A DNA stretch of 64,000 nucleotides from Nostoc cf. commune SO-36. Lineage in GTDB: Bacteria; Cyanobacteriota; Cyanobacteriia; Cyanobacteriales; Nostocaceae. The position numbers were made by a program, and so were the translations under genes. The notes beneath the pieces are model-generated. The model worked only from the letters and a program-made list of their open reading frames with translations, did no database searches and was not told where the DNA came from. The first letter of the stretch is position 1; the number at the start of each line of letters is the position of its first letter. The stretch spans positions 5,330,501 through 5,394,500 of the forward strand of contig NZ_AP025732.1 of the NCBI RefSeq assembly GCF_023734775.1. The letters are read 5' to 3'. Positions 8,919 to 18,492 of this stretch are shown in pieces.

Positions 8919-10274
8919 ATGCAAGTTTCCGAAAATTCTGTTAATAATACGGCTAGTTTAAAGAATTTAAAGGGGTTTGATGAGAGTCATCCGCCTGACC
9001 CGAAGTTGATTGATAGTTGTGTCCATTGTGGATTTTGTCTCTCGACTTGTCCGAGTTATCGGGTGCTTGGCAAGGAGATGGATTCTCCTAGAGGACGCAT
9101 CTATTTAATGGATGCAATTAATGAGGGTGAGATTGCTTTAAATACGGCAACTGTAGAACATTTTGATTCTTGTTTGGGCTGTCTTGCTTGTGTAAGTACT
9201 TGTCCTTCTGGTGTCCAGTATGACAAGTTAATTTCTGCAACTCGTCACCAAGTTGAACGAAATTATCCTCGCAGTTTACCAGACCAATTTTTTCGTCAAC
9301 TGATATTTTCTTTGTTTCCTTATCCCAATCTTTTACGGGTTTTATTAGTTCCGTTGTTGGTTTATCAAAAGTTGGGGTTTGCTAAATTTTTTCGTACTAC
9401 GGGTTTACTCAATAAAATATCGCCCCGTTTGGCAGCAATGGAATCAATTCTGCCAGAAATTACTCTCAAATCTTTTCAGGATAATTTGCCTACTATTATT
9501 CGCGCCCAAGGTGAGAAGCGCTACCGAGTCGGGGTAATTTTAGGATGCGTGCAACGGCTGTTTTTCTCCCCCGTGAATGAAGCAACCGTGCGGGTTTTAA
9601 CAGCCAATGGTTGTGAAGTTGTAATTCCCAAATCTCAAGGCTGTTGTGCAGCACTTCCCGAACACCAAGGACAAACAGAACAGGCAAAAGCTTTAGCAAG
9701 GCAAATGATTGATAGTTTTGCCAACGAGGATGTAGATTTCGTAATTATCAATGCTGCTGGTTGCGGTCATACTTTAAAAGAATACGGTCACATTTTAGAA
9801 AGTGACCCAGAGTATCGGGAAAAGGCAAAGGATTTTGCCGCTAAAGTTAAAGATGCTCAAGAGTTTTTGGCAACTGTTGGCTTAACAGCGAAACTTTCAT
9901 CAGTGACTGATAAACCTTTGAATTTAGTTTATCAAGATGCTTGTCATTTATTGCATGGGCAAAAGATAAGCGTCCAACCGCGTCAGGTGTTGCGACAAAT
10001 TCCAGGGGTGAAGTTGAGAGAACCAATAGACGCGGCTTTATGTTGTGGCAGCGCTGGGGTTTATAATATGCTGCAACCGGAAGTTGCTGAAGAATTGGGT
10101 CGGCAAAAAGTGCAGAATTTGTTGAATACTGGTGCTGAGTTAATTGCTTCTGCTAATCCGGGGTGTACTTTGCAAATTACAAAGCATTTGCAGTTGCAAG
10201 GTAAGAAGATTTCAGTTATTCATCCGATGGAATTGTTAGATTATTCAATTCGTGGTGAAAAGTTGAAATTATAG
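8919..10274 (+). CDS. glcF: Glycolate oxidase iron-sulfur subunit GlcF
   Basis: The electron-transfer subunit that works with GlcD and GlcE to pass glycolate electrons to the respiratory chain. Two 4Fe-4S clusters of ferredoxin type are encoded: CVHCGFCLSTCPSY (from residue 34) and CLGCLACVSTCPSG (near residue 88). Two CCG (cysteine-rich) domains follow, seen in GCVQRLFF...GCCAALPEH and in YQDACHLLHGQ...LCCGSAGVYNM. The 451-residue length is normal. It lies 63 bases downstream of glcE on the same strand, so the two are probably one transcript. Confidence 0.95.
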   Translation: MQVSENSVNNTASLKNLKGFDESHPPDPKLIDSCVHCGFCLSTCPSYRVLGKEMDSPRGRIYLMDAINEGEIALNTATVEHFDSCLGCLACVSTCPSGVQYDKLISATRHQVERNYPRSLPDQFFRQLIFSLFPYPNLLRVLLVPLLVYQKLGFAKFFRTTGLLNKISPRLAAMESILPEITLKSFQDNLPTIIRAQGEKRYRVGVILGCVQRLFFSPVNEATVRVLTANGCEVVIPKSQGCCAALPEHQGQTEQAKALARQMIDSFANEDVDFVIINAAGCGHTLKEYGHILESDPEYREKAKDFAAKVKDAQEFLATVGLTAKLSSVTDKPLNLVYQDACHLLHGQKISVQPRQVLRQIPGVKLREPIDAALCCGSAGVYNMLQPEVAEELGRQKVQNLLNTGAELIASANPGCTLQITKHLQLQGKKISVIHPMELLDYSIRGEKLKL

Positions 10275-10336
10275 ACGTTTGCTTTTTGCGTTATGCATTT
10301 ACTTCTGTCATCTCTTAATAAAGCCAGAAAACCACA

Positions 10337-10366
10337 AGTAGGGAAGCACAGCTGTGCTTCCCTACT
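10337..10366. repeat. Perfect 30-bp palindrome
   Basis: AGTAGGGAAGCACAG (10337-10351) is followed directly by its exact complement CTGTGCTTCCCTACT (10352-10366). It lies between glcF and the dead hicA. It may act as a terminator hairpin for glcEF or be a dispersed repeat. No T-run follows. Confidence 0.6.
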
Positions 10367-10389
10367 ATACAGCTGGTTGAAATATCGCT

Positions 10390-10701
10390 ATGAAAGCGGT
10401 TTCAGGTAAAGCACTTTGTAAAATTTTGGAACGGCAGGGTTAGGAATTGAAACCGATTACTGGCAGTCATCATATTTACGTAAAAGAAGGTGTTGATGTT
10501 ACAGCGCTTCCCGCTATTATGCAATACAGTTTTTCTTATTGCCTCTCTCCTAACATAGCTTTTAGCTTTGAGGATGTACCTCATAGCTGCCGGAAGTGCT
10601 GTATCCTCTCCGTTCTGGTTCATAGTAATCGAGACTTACCGATTGGAACTTTGAAAAGCATTATGAAAGATGCTGGACTTACCGAAGAAGATTTGGACTA
10701 A
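10390..10701 (+). pseudogene. hicA-type toxin gene, killed by a stop codon and an in-frame MITE
   Basis: From ATG 10390 the frame reads MKAVSGKALCKILERQG, then TAG at 10441 where the family has Trp (TGG), then ELKPITGSHHIYVKEGVDV. A 102-base insertion follows, and then ILSVLVHSNRDLPIGTLKSI and MKDAGLTEEDLD. This is the HicA/YcfA mRNA interferase fold with its catalytic His in GSHHIY. Removing the insertion together with one TA restores a continuous HicA frame. The insertion is a multiple of three, so the frame stays open through it. The toxin is therefore doubly disabled. Confidence 0.85.
10501..10603. mobile_element. 103-bp MITE, copy 2, inserted in hicA
   Basis: Same sequence and ends as the copy at 3879-3981. 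The flanking TA on each side fits a TA target-site duplication (sites at 10500-10501 and 10602-10603). Because it sits inside a recognisable gene, the target can be reconstructed exactly: GATGT-TA-TCCTCTCC. Net insertion is 102 bases, or 34 codons. Confidence 0.85.
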
Positions 10702-10769
10702 AAGCGATCGCGCACACCTTGAAGCTAAAAGCTAAAATATTAGTCGCAATCTTGTAAAGATGATTAGCG

Positions 10770-10811
10770 ATGAAAATTAAAGCCGTTATCTGCCAAGAAG
10801 AAGATTTGTAG
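10770..10811 (+). pseudogene. hicB antitoxin N-terminal remnant
   Basis: ATG 10770 starts MKIKAVICQEEDL and then a TAG. HicB antitoxins commonly start MKIKAVI.., and hicB normally follows hicA directly, as here 68 bases downstream. Nothing of the remaining HicB fold is visible after the stop. The identification rests on 13 residues plus context. Confidence 0.5.
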
Positions 10812-10935
10812 TGTATTTAATCAATGAGTTTAGTTAAAAATTTAAAACTTACCAATATATTAATTTGGCAAAACAGTCAAGAGTCAAAAGTTTTGACTCC
10901 TGACTTTTGATGATGGAATAGACAGTAGTTAACAG

Positions 10936-11334
10936 CTAACCACCACGCTTCAGTGCTGTCTCTACTTGCTGTAACTCCTTCTCTAAACGAGTTTTAAGTT
11001 TTTCAGGTACGGGACGATTTGGATAAGAACTGTAGTGTCCAGCCAGGGAGTTGAGGGCTGTTCGCATGGTTGTAAAGGAGCCAAGACCAGAAACAGAGTT
11101 AACACGCTGATAGCGAGCTGAAAAGTCATTAATTTTTTGACGCGCTTCTGCTTGAATTTGTGCTTTGTCTGATGAATCTTGTGAAATATCCAAAGCTTGT
11201 CTCATAATATTGACCACAGCTAAGGTGTCTTGACGATAATCCCCAGTCAAGCTATCTGGACTGCCAGAACAACCCATTAAGCCGATAGCTACAACCAAAA
11301 CCAGCGCAAGCAAACGCGACCAATAGCGCTTCAT
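10936..11334 (-). CDS. psb27: Photosystem II assembly lipoprotein Psb27
   Basis: Lumenal factor that binds the CP43 module and PSII assembly intermediates before the oxygen-evolving cluster forms. The protein has a lipoprotein signal peptide with lipobox LMGC (Cys 22 from the chosen start). A roughly 110-residue four-helix domain follows: TGDYRQDTLAVVNIMRQAL, then FSARYQRVNSVSGLGSFTTM and YSSYPNRPVPEKLKTRLEKE. These are hallmarks of Psb27. The frame is open to 11364, but MKRYWSRLLALVLV at 11334 is the usual start. It is followed by a PAP2-family gene on the same strand, without evident linkage. Confidence 0.93.
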   Translation of the reverse strand: MKRYWSRLLALVLVVAIGLMGCSGSPDSLTGDYRQDTLAVVNIMRQALDISQDSSDKAQIQAEARQKINDFSARYQRVNSVSGLGSFTTMRTALNSLAGHYSSYPNRPVPEKLKTRLEKELQQVETALKRGG

Positions 11335-11397
11335 ATGCATTAAGTAAAAGAATACGTAAATCAATGTCCATAGTATCTTGGATTGGTAACTTGGGGA

Positions 11398-12093
11398 TCA
11401 ATTAAAGTTTTTTTGCCTCAATTTTTGCAATTTAAGCATCGTAATACATATCATCAGCCACAAAAAACCGACTCCATAACCTGCAATTATGTCTGTAGGC
11501 CAATGGACTCCTAAATATAAGCGGCTGATACCAATAGCAACAATTAAAATAACCGCCAAACTATAAATAACTTTGGCAAAATTAGGATAGTGAGTTGCCA
11601 GTTCGTAAGCAATAAAACCATAAAGCACCATCGAACCTAGTGCATGACCACTAGGAAAACTAAAAGATTTTTCAGTAATTAAGCGATCCCACAGTTCCGG
11701 GCGGGGTTTATAAAAAAACAACTTTAGCCCTGTATTTAAAATTAATGCTCCTAAGCAAGCAAGTACAAAAAATTTTGCTTCTTCTCGGTAACGTCGCCAC
11801 GAAAGTAATAATAAAGTAATGCCTGCAACTACAATCACTGTATTAGGATTACCAAGATTTGTAATAAACAGCATTAAATTATCTAAATTGGGATTAGCGA
11901 ACTGATGTAGCCATAAGAGAAAAGTAGTATCAAATGTAAAAGCATCTCGCTCCAAAACCTCTTCAGCCAGTTGTGCTAAACAAAAAAGAATGAGCAAACA
12001 ACTAGCAAGTCCAACAATGCCAATTGTGGCAATTAAGGGAGCCAAACGAGGATATATATTACGCAACCAGAAATTAGAAATTTGTCGGAGCAT
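11398..12093 (-). CDS. PAP2-family membrane phosphatase
   Basis: An integral membrane phosphatase of the phosphatidic acid phosphatase type 2 / undecaprenyl-pyrophosphatase fold. All three catalytic motifs are present: KLFFYKPRP, SFPSGHALGS and SRLYLGVHWPTD (nucleophilic and acid His residues included). There are about six hydrophobic segments in 231 residues. The substrate is probably a lipid phosphate (phosphatidate, or undecaprenyl diphosphate recycling); the sequence alone does not decide. It lies 64 bases upstream of psb27 in the same direction. Confidence 0.88.
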   Translation of the reverse strand: MLRQISNFWLRNIYPRLAPLIATIGIVGLASCLLILFCLAQLAEEVLERDAFTFDTTFLLWLHQFANPNLDNLMLFITNLGNPNTVIVVAGITLLLLSWRRYREEAKFFVLACLGALILNTGLKLFFYKPRPELWDRLITEKSFSFPSGHALGSMVLYGFIAYELATHYPNFAKVIYSLAVILIVAIGISRLYLGVHWPTDIIAGYGVGFLWLMICITMLKLQKLRQKNFN

Positions 12094-12241
12094 ACTTTAA
12101 TGTAATTCATCATTAGAAGGACTACGCACAGTTAGTCTTCTGGAGCTTTTTTATCCACAGAGGCGCAGAGAACGCAGAGTAAGAAGATTAAGGAGGAAGT
12201 TTTTGCCAAAATTGTTACCCACCTTGAAAGAGCTACTCTTA

Positions 12242-12345
12242 GGTACTTCCAGTTGAAAAAAACATCCTAGGGGCGCAAACTTTCGCGCCCCTACAAATGT
12301 ACAAATAATTTGGCATAATTATATCTATTTATTTTTTAGAAGTAA
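12242..12345. repeat. Interspersed repeat, GGGACTTGC family, copy 3 (inverted)
   Basis: Read on the minus strand it gives TTACTTCTAAAAAATAAATA, CCAAATTATTTGTACATTTG, a GGGGCGC...GCGCCCC hairpin and GATGTTTTTTTCAACTGGAA, matching the copies at 5244 and 62570. It occupies the gap between cofH and the PAP2 gene. A short GAGGCGCAGAGAACGCAGAG tandem-type repeat lies just before it (12160-12180). Confidence 0.65.
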
Positions 12346-12346
12346 C

Positions 12347-13489
12347 TTAACTCTTAATTTTCTGATAAAGAGTATCTCTTTGTTGGTAAGGTCTTCCTAA
12401 AGAAGCGATCGCAGTTTGCAAGGTTTCCACTTCCATACACGTACCGCCCAAAGCACCTGCCATTGTAGTAATATGCTCCTCCATCAATGTGCCGCCGATA
12501 TCGTTGCAACCCCAAGCTAAGGATTCTGTCGCACCCGCAAGCCCCAGTTTTACCCAACTCTGTTGATGGTTGGGAATCCAATTACCTAAATAAATCCGCG
12601 CCACAGCGCCTAGCAGTAGTGCATCACTCAAAACTGGTTGATCGCGTCCGACGCGGCGACGTAAGGATTTGGGGGCTTCTTGGCCAACGAATGGTAATAA
12701 AATAAATTCTGTGATCTTTGCTGGATATTCCCGATTAATGGCGGTTTTTTGGAGCGATCGCAATTTTTCTAAATGCCCGATTTGCTGCTCGTGGGTTTCA
12801 ATATGCCCAGATAACATCGTGCTAGTGGTATGCAAGCCTAATTTGTGAGCGGTGCTGACAATTTCTAGCCAAGTGGCTGTGTCAATCTTTTCTGGACACA
12901 GTATCCGCCTTACTTGATCGTCTAATACTTCGGCTGCTGTTCCTGGCATTGAGCCAACACCAGCATCGCGCAAAGCAGTAATCACATCAGCATATTCAAG
13001 CCCGTCAAGTCTGGCAATAAATTGCACTTCTTGGGGAGAGAAAGCGTGGAGATGTATGTGAGGAAATTCCTGTTTGATGGTTTCTACGACTTTGAGGTAG
13101 TAGGGCAAAGATTTACCATTTATCAGCGCTTGTGGATTTAACCCCCCTTGCATACAGATTTCCGTCGCGCCCCGTTGCACCGCATCTGTGGCCTTTTCCA
13201 AAATTTGCGCCGAATCTAACCAGTATGCATCGGCATCACTATCATCTCGACGGAAAGCACAAAAACTACAGTGCTGCTCACAAATATTAGTAAAGTTGAT
13301 ATTACGATTAATTATGTATGTAACCGTATCGCCTGCTTGAGTGTGGCGGAGTGTATCGGATGTATCACGTATCGCTGCGATCGCCTCCTCGTCAGTTTGT
13401 TGTAACAATACCACTCCCTCTTCGGGAGATAAGTCGTATCCCATCAAGGCATGGTCAAGAATTTTTTCAACAGTAATTTTTGTCAGCAT
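12347..13489 (-). CDS. cofH: FO synthase subunit CofH (radical SAM)
   Basis: With CofG it makes 7,8-didemethyl-8-hydroxy-5-deazariboflavin (FO), the light-harvesting chromophore of some cyanobacterial photolyases and the precursor of F420. The radical-SAM cluster motif is C70-EQH-C74-SF-C77. The family motifs [45 protein letters not shown] and [14 protein letters not shown] are all present. Length of 380 residues is normal. No cofG lies nearby, as is common in cyanobacteria. Confidence 0.92.
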   Translation of the reverse strand: MLTKITVEKILDHALMGYDLSPEEGVVLLQQTDEEAIAAIRDTSDTLRHTQAGDTVTYIINRNINFTNICEQHCSFCAFRRDDSDADAYWLDSAQILEKATDAVQRGATEICMQGGLNPQALINGKSLPYYLKVVETIKQEFPHIHLHAFSPQEVQFIARLDGLEYADVITALRDAGVGSMPGTAAEVLDDQVRRILCPEKIDTATWLEIVSTAHKLGLHTTSTMLSGHIETHEQQIGHLEKLRSLQKTAINREYPAKITEFILLPFVGQEAPKSLRRRVGRDQPVLSDALLLGAVARIYLGNWIPNHQQSWVKLGLAGATESLAWGCNDIGGTLMEEHITTMAGALGGTCMEVETLQTAIASLGRPYQQRDTLYQKIKS

Positions 13490-13591
13490 TACTTTCTTAA
13501 TTTCTCTGTAAATATTAATTTTATAATTTTGGAAATAATAAAAACTTTTACTAAATATATCAAGCTTAGAAGAATTGCAGCTAGAGAAAAT

Positions 13592-15193
13592 CTAGCTGCT
13601 TTTCTGTTCTAGCCGCCACAGCCTACTATACTGGAAAACCTCGACTAGTTTGTATTTCTTCTCAAGTTCATATCTCAATTCTTTAGAAGGATTATAAAAA
13701 AATACTTCACTGAAACTATCAGGAATATTTGGCAGACTTGGTTCAATTACCAATTGCATTTTCACTTGATGATCTAACAGATTAATTAGAGACATTATAT
13801 CTCCAATATTTAGAGAATAATTACTACTAATTAATAGTGGGTTATTAGCTTTATTGATGATGCGAGCTATTTGAGGATTGGCATGGCTGCTTTTATTCCA
13901 CCATGTCTCGGCTTGAGAACTAACAACACAGGATATAAGCCCACTGGAAATTACTACTACCATTACTAATTGCCAAAATTTGCGGGCTATTAACTTAGAA
14001 GAACTAATTTGAGCGGACAGCAAGTAAGGAACAGCTAGCTGAATGCCCACATAACACGGAATGACATATCTAGCTCGCAAGCTGATTTTACCTCCAATAA
14101 TTAAATCAGGCAAAATGAGAGCTAAAGCAGGTACTCCACTTAAGAGAAAAACAAATAACCAAACTCGTGTTCCTGCTTGACGATAAAGAAATAAGAATGA
14201 GTATATTACCAAGATTAGTAGTAAGGGAATTAAAAATCGACCCCAGCGCAAAACTGGCAAATTCAAATCTGGAAAAAATGGTTCGTAGCGCCAAAAATCA
14301 GCAAATAAATAGCTAATATTGCTAATCCAACCAGAAACCAAAGCTGATACAGATTGCCTAGCTTGAGTACTGGCTGTTGTGCGCTCAATTTCAGACAAGC
14401 TATTAATAACAATTAAAATCCAAGGAGCGAAAGCTAAAAACCCGATAATAGTTGCTATTAAATAAGCTTTAACTGTTTTGGTGAATCGAAAGCTTTCAAC
14501 GGCAAATACATAAATGCCGTGAGCGATCGCTATCAATATAGAAAACAAAAAAGTGTATAATCCTAGTGCCACTGTTACTGCATAAATTCCCCAAAGCTGC
14601 TTGCTACCCAGTCTTATTGCTCGCAGCAGAACAGCACTCCCTAACAAAGTAGTCACTATCCACAAACTCGACTGCCTTGCCTCTTGGGCGTACAGCACAT
14701 TGAAAGGCGAGACTGCTAGCAAAGCTACGCTTATCCATGCTGTTATGGGTGACTGAAATAATTCTAAGCACAACCAATAAATGCAAGGAAAGGCTATTAA
14801 ACTAATTATGGCTGACAAGCTTCTCGTAGTCGCTACTGAATTGCCAAAAAGCTGCATCCATAATCTAACCATCACGTAATAAAGTGGAGGATGCTGGGCA
14901 TCTTCCATTGCCAAAGAGTTAACTGTATCAATTAAACCTTTTTCAGAATTAGGCTGTTGATATTTTTGTATATCTCCAACAGCAAACACACGCCCACTAA
15001 ACACTTGGTGAACAAATTCTGTCTTAGTGTAACCAGAAGTTCTTAATGAGGTATAAGCTTCATCATGCCAGTAGACTTTTCGATCTAGATAGGCGAAGCG
15101 AAAAAATATCCCTAATATTAACAAAATAATAATTAAAAATTGTAGCCCAATAGGGGGAAAATATTTTGCAATTAATGATTGTTTGTTTATCAT
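13592..15193 (-). CDS. Polytopic membrane glycosyltransferase (GT39/ArnT-like)
   Basis: A 533-residue protein with a first transmembrane helix, then the periplasmic acidic loop motif YWHDEAYTSL (Asp-Glu typical of C-fold, lipid-sugar-dependent glycosyltransferases) and HPPLYYVMVRLWMQLFG. About ten further hydrophobic helices follow, including VSPFNVLYAQEARQSSLW, and then a short soluble C-terminus. Such enzymes transfer a sugar from a polyprenyl phosphate donor onto proteins or envelope polymers. The acceptor cannot be inferred, and there are no polysaccharide genes alongside. Confidence 0.82.
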   Translation of the reverse strand: MINKQSLIAKYFPPIGLQFLIIILLILGIFFRFAYLDRKVYWHDEAYTSLRTSGYTKTEFVHQVFSGRVFAVGDIQKYQQPNSEKGLIDTVNSLAMEDAQHPPLYYVMVRLWMQLFGNSVATTRSLSAIISLIAFPCIYWLCLELFQSPITAWISVALLAVSPFNVLYAQEARQSSLWIVTTLLGSAVLLRAIRLGSKQLWGIYAVTVALGLYTFLFSILIAIAHGIYVFAVESFRFTKTVKAYLIATIIGFLAFAPWILIVINSLSEIERTTASTQARQSVSALVSGWISNISYLFADFWRYEPFFPDLNLPVLRWGRFLIPLLLILVIYSFLFLYRQAGTRVWLFVFLLSGVPALALILPDLIIGGKISLRARYVIPCYVGIQLAVPYLLSAQISSSKLIARKFWQLVMVVVISSGLISCVVSSQAETWWNKSSHANPQIARIINKANNPLLISSNYSLNIGDIMSLINLLDHQVKMQLVIEPSLPNIPDSFSEVFFYNPSKELRYELEKKYKLVEVFQYSRLWRLEQKSS

Positions 15194-15353
15194 AAATTTT
15201 AACTATACCGCAAATTTAAGCTTCATGAAGTCACCTAGCAGAGTTTATCAAGCAGTTGTTCAGATGTTTAAGATTAATCAATTCAAAAACCGTTACAATC
15301 ATATCAACAAGATTTGCTTCTACCTCGATTTTATGGGGTGAATTATCAAAAAG

Positions 15354-16184
15354 CTAGAAGTAACGGAATAAGTTAAATATCCTTTGTCGCAAACGTTCTA
15401 AAACTGGTTCTTCTTCGGGTAATCCTTCAGCAAATAGCATCTCATAGATCAATGGCACTCCTAGCTGTAAATCTTCGAGAACTTCACGCTGCTTAAACAC
15501 ATCTTGTGGTTTTCCCTCCATTACAAGTTGTCCCCGATCCATTACAAATATCCAGTCTGCCCAACGATAAACTAAATCCAGGTCATGGGTTGCCATGAGT
15601 ATAGTTGTACCATCTGCATGAATCTTTTTTAGAGTTGTCATCAAGTTACGAGTATGTAACTTATCTAGATATGCTGTTGGTTCATCTAGCAATAGTAGTT
15701 CTGGTTTTAATACCATGACATCAGCTATGGAAACTCGCTTTTTCTGTCCTAAGCTAAGATGATGGACTGGTCTTTGAGCTAGTTCAGTAAGTCCAAATTC
15801 TATTAAGGCTTGCTCGACTCGCTGTTTTATTTCTCCTGTTGGCAATCCTAAATTACACAAGCCGTAAGAAATATCTTCTTCAACGGTAGAAGCTACCAGT
15901 TGTTGCTCTGGATCTTGAAAAACTAGCCCTACTTGTTGGCGTAATTTTATCAGTGATTGACGGTCATATCGCAGAGGTTTTCCTTGCCAATACAAGTTAC
16001 CTTTATGAGGTTTATATAGACCGTTAGCTAATAAAAATAATGTAGTTTTACCACAACCATTTTGTCCGATTAGCGCACATCTTTTGTTAAAAGGGATTTT
16101 TAGATTTAAACTATTCAAAGCTAATTGTTGTGCGCCTGGATAAGTGTAATATAACTGCTCAAATTCGAGTAAAAATTGTTGCAT
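15354..16184 (-). CDS. cbiO: Nickel/cobalt ECF transporter ATPase CbiO
   Basis: Energizing ATPase of an energy-coupling-factor importer. Visible are Walker A GQNGCGKTT (about residues 40-48), Q-loop VFQDPEQQL, signature LSLGQKKR, Walker B ELLLLDEPT and the switch His in ATHDLDL. 276 residues. The start overlaps the end of cbiQ by 26 bases, and it is the last gene of a cbiM-cbiN-cbiQ-cbiO operon. Confidence 0.92.
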   Translation of the reverse strand: MQQFLLEFEQLYYTYPGAQQLALNSLNLKIPFNKRCALIGQNGCGKTTLFLLANGLYKPHKGNLYWQGKPLRYDRQSLIKLRQQVGLVFQDPEQQLVASTVEEDISYGLCNLGLPTGEIKQRVEQALIEFGLTELAQRPVHHLSLGQKKRVSIADVMVLKPELLLLDEPTAYLDKLHTRNLMTTLKKIHADGTTILMATHDLDLVYRWADWIFVMDRGQLVMEGKPQDVFKQREVLEDLQLGVPLIYEMLFAEGLPEEEPVLERLRQRIFNLFRYF

Positions 16185-16971
16185 GATCGTACCAATCCAA
16201 GGCGATTAATGACGCACATCCTAAAATTGCTTCGATGGCATATCGCTTAGATAGATGGTAGCGATGAGGATGCCAAACTTTAAATTCTCCATTGAACCCC
16301 CGTGATGCCAAAGTCAAGGATACTTGACGATAGTTTTCTAGAGTTCGTTTGAGTAATTGCCCAATTAACAGAGCTAAACTTTTCATCCCAATATTAAAAC
16401 TGCAATAGCCACCACGAGCTTGTTGGGCAATCCATAATTCGGCAGATGTGTTTAATAAAATAAAAATAAAACGGTACATTAGTAATAATAAATCGGTTAA
16501 CAGCGCAGGAAAACCCACGCGGCGCAGAACTTGTAAAAGTTCGGTGAAGGGGATAGTTAACATGATGAAATATAAGCAGGAAAGAGACGCGATCGCTCGT
16601 GCTAAAATCATCAATCCCTGTTCAATACCGTGAATACTGATGTACACATAATAAGAGCCAATATCCAACCCTGTGGCTGAATCAGTTTGCACTAAATGTA
16701 ACTGCGAAATATTTACGCCATTGATCACTAAAGCTGGTAAACTTGTTAACCAGAATAAAGTAGCAACATAAACTAGTTTGAAATAAATTTTGCTAGGAAT
16801 CCCTGCATATATAATTGTCCAAGTACTCATCCAAACTGCAATCAAAACTTGAACTAGGGGATGGCTAAAAGCAGCGATGATCAACAGAGCGATCGCAAAC
16901 AGTAATTTCTGCTCTGGTGCTAACCACCGCAACCGATTAGTGTATGCAAGAGTATCTATTTGCAGACTCAT
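16159..16971 (-). CDS. cbiQ: ECF transporter transmembrane subunit CbiQ
   Basis: The T-component that links the ATPase to the substrate-binding membrane subunit CbiM. A 270-residue protein with about five to six hydrophobic helices. The family's coupling motif region is seen in WIAQQARGGYCSFNIGM and TLASRGFNGEFKVW (ARG and SRG Arg motifs). It overlaps cbiN by 4 bases and cbiO by 26 bases, so translation is coupled. Confidence 0.9.
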   Translation of the reverse strand: MSLQIDTLAYTNRLRWLAPEQKLLFAIALLIIAAFSHPLVQVLIAVWMSTWTIIYAGIPSKIYFKLVYVATLFWLTSLPALVINGVNISQLHLVQTDSATGLDIGSYYVYISIHGIEQGLMILARAIASLSCLYFIMLTIPFTELLQVLRRVGFPALLTDLLLLMYRFIFILLNTSAELWIAQQARGGYCSFNIGMKSLALLIGQLLKRTLENYRQVSLTLASRGFNGEFKVWHPHRYHLSKRYAIEAILGCASLIALDWYDHATIFTRI

Positions 16972-17270
16972 TCCTTATTCCTTTGATGCTGCGATCGCCC
17001 TTTATACAACCCAATTACATAACCAATTACTCCAGCACCCGCCGCCGCTTGCACGGAAAATAATAAGCTTTCAACTTCTCCACCGGGCAACTCAATTAAT
17101 GAATTAAACCAAGGTTTATATTCGGGCTGAATTTCTTTGATTGCATTTTCAGCATGACCATCTGCGCCACTAAAATCCGATCCTTTAATTAATACTAGTG
17201 GTGCTACTGCCAATACCACTACTCCTAATAGCAACAGCCAATTACTCAATCCCTTCTTAGACTGTTTCAT
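16968..17270 (-). CDS. cbiN: CbiN-type subunit of the nickel/cobalt importer
   Basis: A 100-residue protein with an N-terminal helix, a periplasmic loop [23 protein letters not shown] and a C-terminal helix [15 protein letters not shown]. The loop pattern DFxGADGxAExxI...Y.PW matches CbiN, the accessory subunit that CbiM-type transporters need for substrate loading. It overlaps cbiM by 14 bases and cbiQ by 4. A PDGLE-type label would be equivalent. Confidence 0.88.
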   Translation of the reverse strand: MKQSKKGLSNWLLLLGVVVLAVAPLVLIKGSDFSGADGHAENAIKEIQPEYKPWFNSLIELPGGEVESLLFSVQAAAGAGVIGYVIGLYKGRSQHQRNKE

Positions 17271-18043
17271 TGTGTTGAGGTTCCCCTTTGATTAATTTCA
17301 ACAATTCTAGTTCTTGAGGTGTATAAGATTGTAGCCAATTCCACACCAATACAGTTAGCAAACCTTCACTAATTGCCAGAGGAACTTGAGTAATCGCAAA
17401 AATTCCTGCAAACTTGGTAAATGAGGCTATAAATCCACCTACGGGTGCGGGAAAAGCAAGAGCAAGTTGCACGGAAGTAATAATGTAGGTGAGTAAATCT
17501 CCCAAGGCGGCTGCTAAAAATATAGCTATTTTTTGCTTACCAGTTAGCCGCATCGTCAAATGATATATCCAATAAGCAGCAAATGGGCCTGCGATCGCCA
17601 TCGAAAAAGCATTTGCCCCCAATGTCGTCAAGCCGCCATGAGCCAACAGCAGCGCTTGAAATAAGAGAACTAGTCCCCCCAGCACCGACATAGCTAACGG
17701 GCCAAATAGCACTGCTCCTAACCCTGTACCTGTGGGATGGGAAGAAACTACCCGTGACTGAAGGAAGTTTCAACGCTGACAATACAAAAGTAAAAGCTCC
17801 CGCCAATGCCAAGAGTAGTTTGAGTTCTGGGTTGGCTTGGGTGATCCGAGTCAGCGATCGCAATCCTAAAATAAAAAATGGTAACGCCACTACCCACCAA
17901 AAAATTGCCCAATTCCCTGGTAAGTAGCCTTCCATAATATGCATGGCATAGGCTGGTGTAGACGCTCCAACAACTAAATAAAAGCTCAAAATACCTATCA
18001 AAATTAGTGATACGCCTTTTGATTTGAGAAGAATTCTTGGCAC
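17257..18043 (-). CDS. cbiM: Nickel/cobalt substrate-binding membrane subunit CbiM, frameshifted
   Basis: The S-component of the importer. The N-terminal part has a cleavable signal ending TPAYA before the metal-binding MHIMEGYLP, then several helices to KLPSVTGS. There the frame breaks. The next frame continues [16 protein letters not shown] and runs through [19 protein letters not shown] to the normal end. One extra base in a run of three T (complement of 17745-17747) explains the break, since with two T the family motif [14 protein letters not shown] is restored. Without correction the operon's metal-recognition subunit is truncated while cbiNQO are intact. No cobalamin riboswitch is visible upstream. 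Confidence 0.87.
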
Positions 18044-18492
18044 GCTGTATACCTCGCAAATACATTTTAAAGATTCAGTTTAAATCGGTGGACGCTCTCA
18101 ATAAACTATTCAAAATTAAAAATTGCAAGTACTGACAATGTTATGGAAACGCTATTTATCTCATCTCTAAGTAAATAAAATGCACCACAGCATAGCAACA
18201 GTCTCTTAGTTTCGTCCATATCCCAGGTGTTATTATACGCATTGTTTGTATTCTAAGTACTGCTAAAGCAATAAGCATATCAATCAAATAGAAAATAGGT
18301 ATGAAAAGCTAGTTTGCTTAAAATATTTTTTATACATAATTTGAAAAATAAATACTGATTAAAATCCGAATCATTGGTTGGGATTTTCACGGACTGGTTC
18401 TGGCTTGATCTAAATTTAATAACTTAAAGCAGCAGTTTTGAAGTATTTACGATTATTGACAATAATTATTAATTCCTCTAGTATTTAAAAGC

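Noticed and set aside
18066..18480. Possible cobalamin riboswitch upstream of cbiM
   Set aside because: The B12-box core GCCACTG and the usual stems are not seen on the minus strand, so there is no support.
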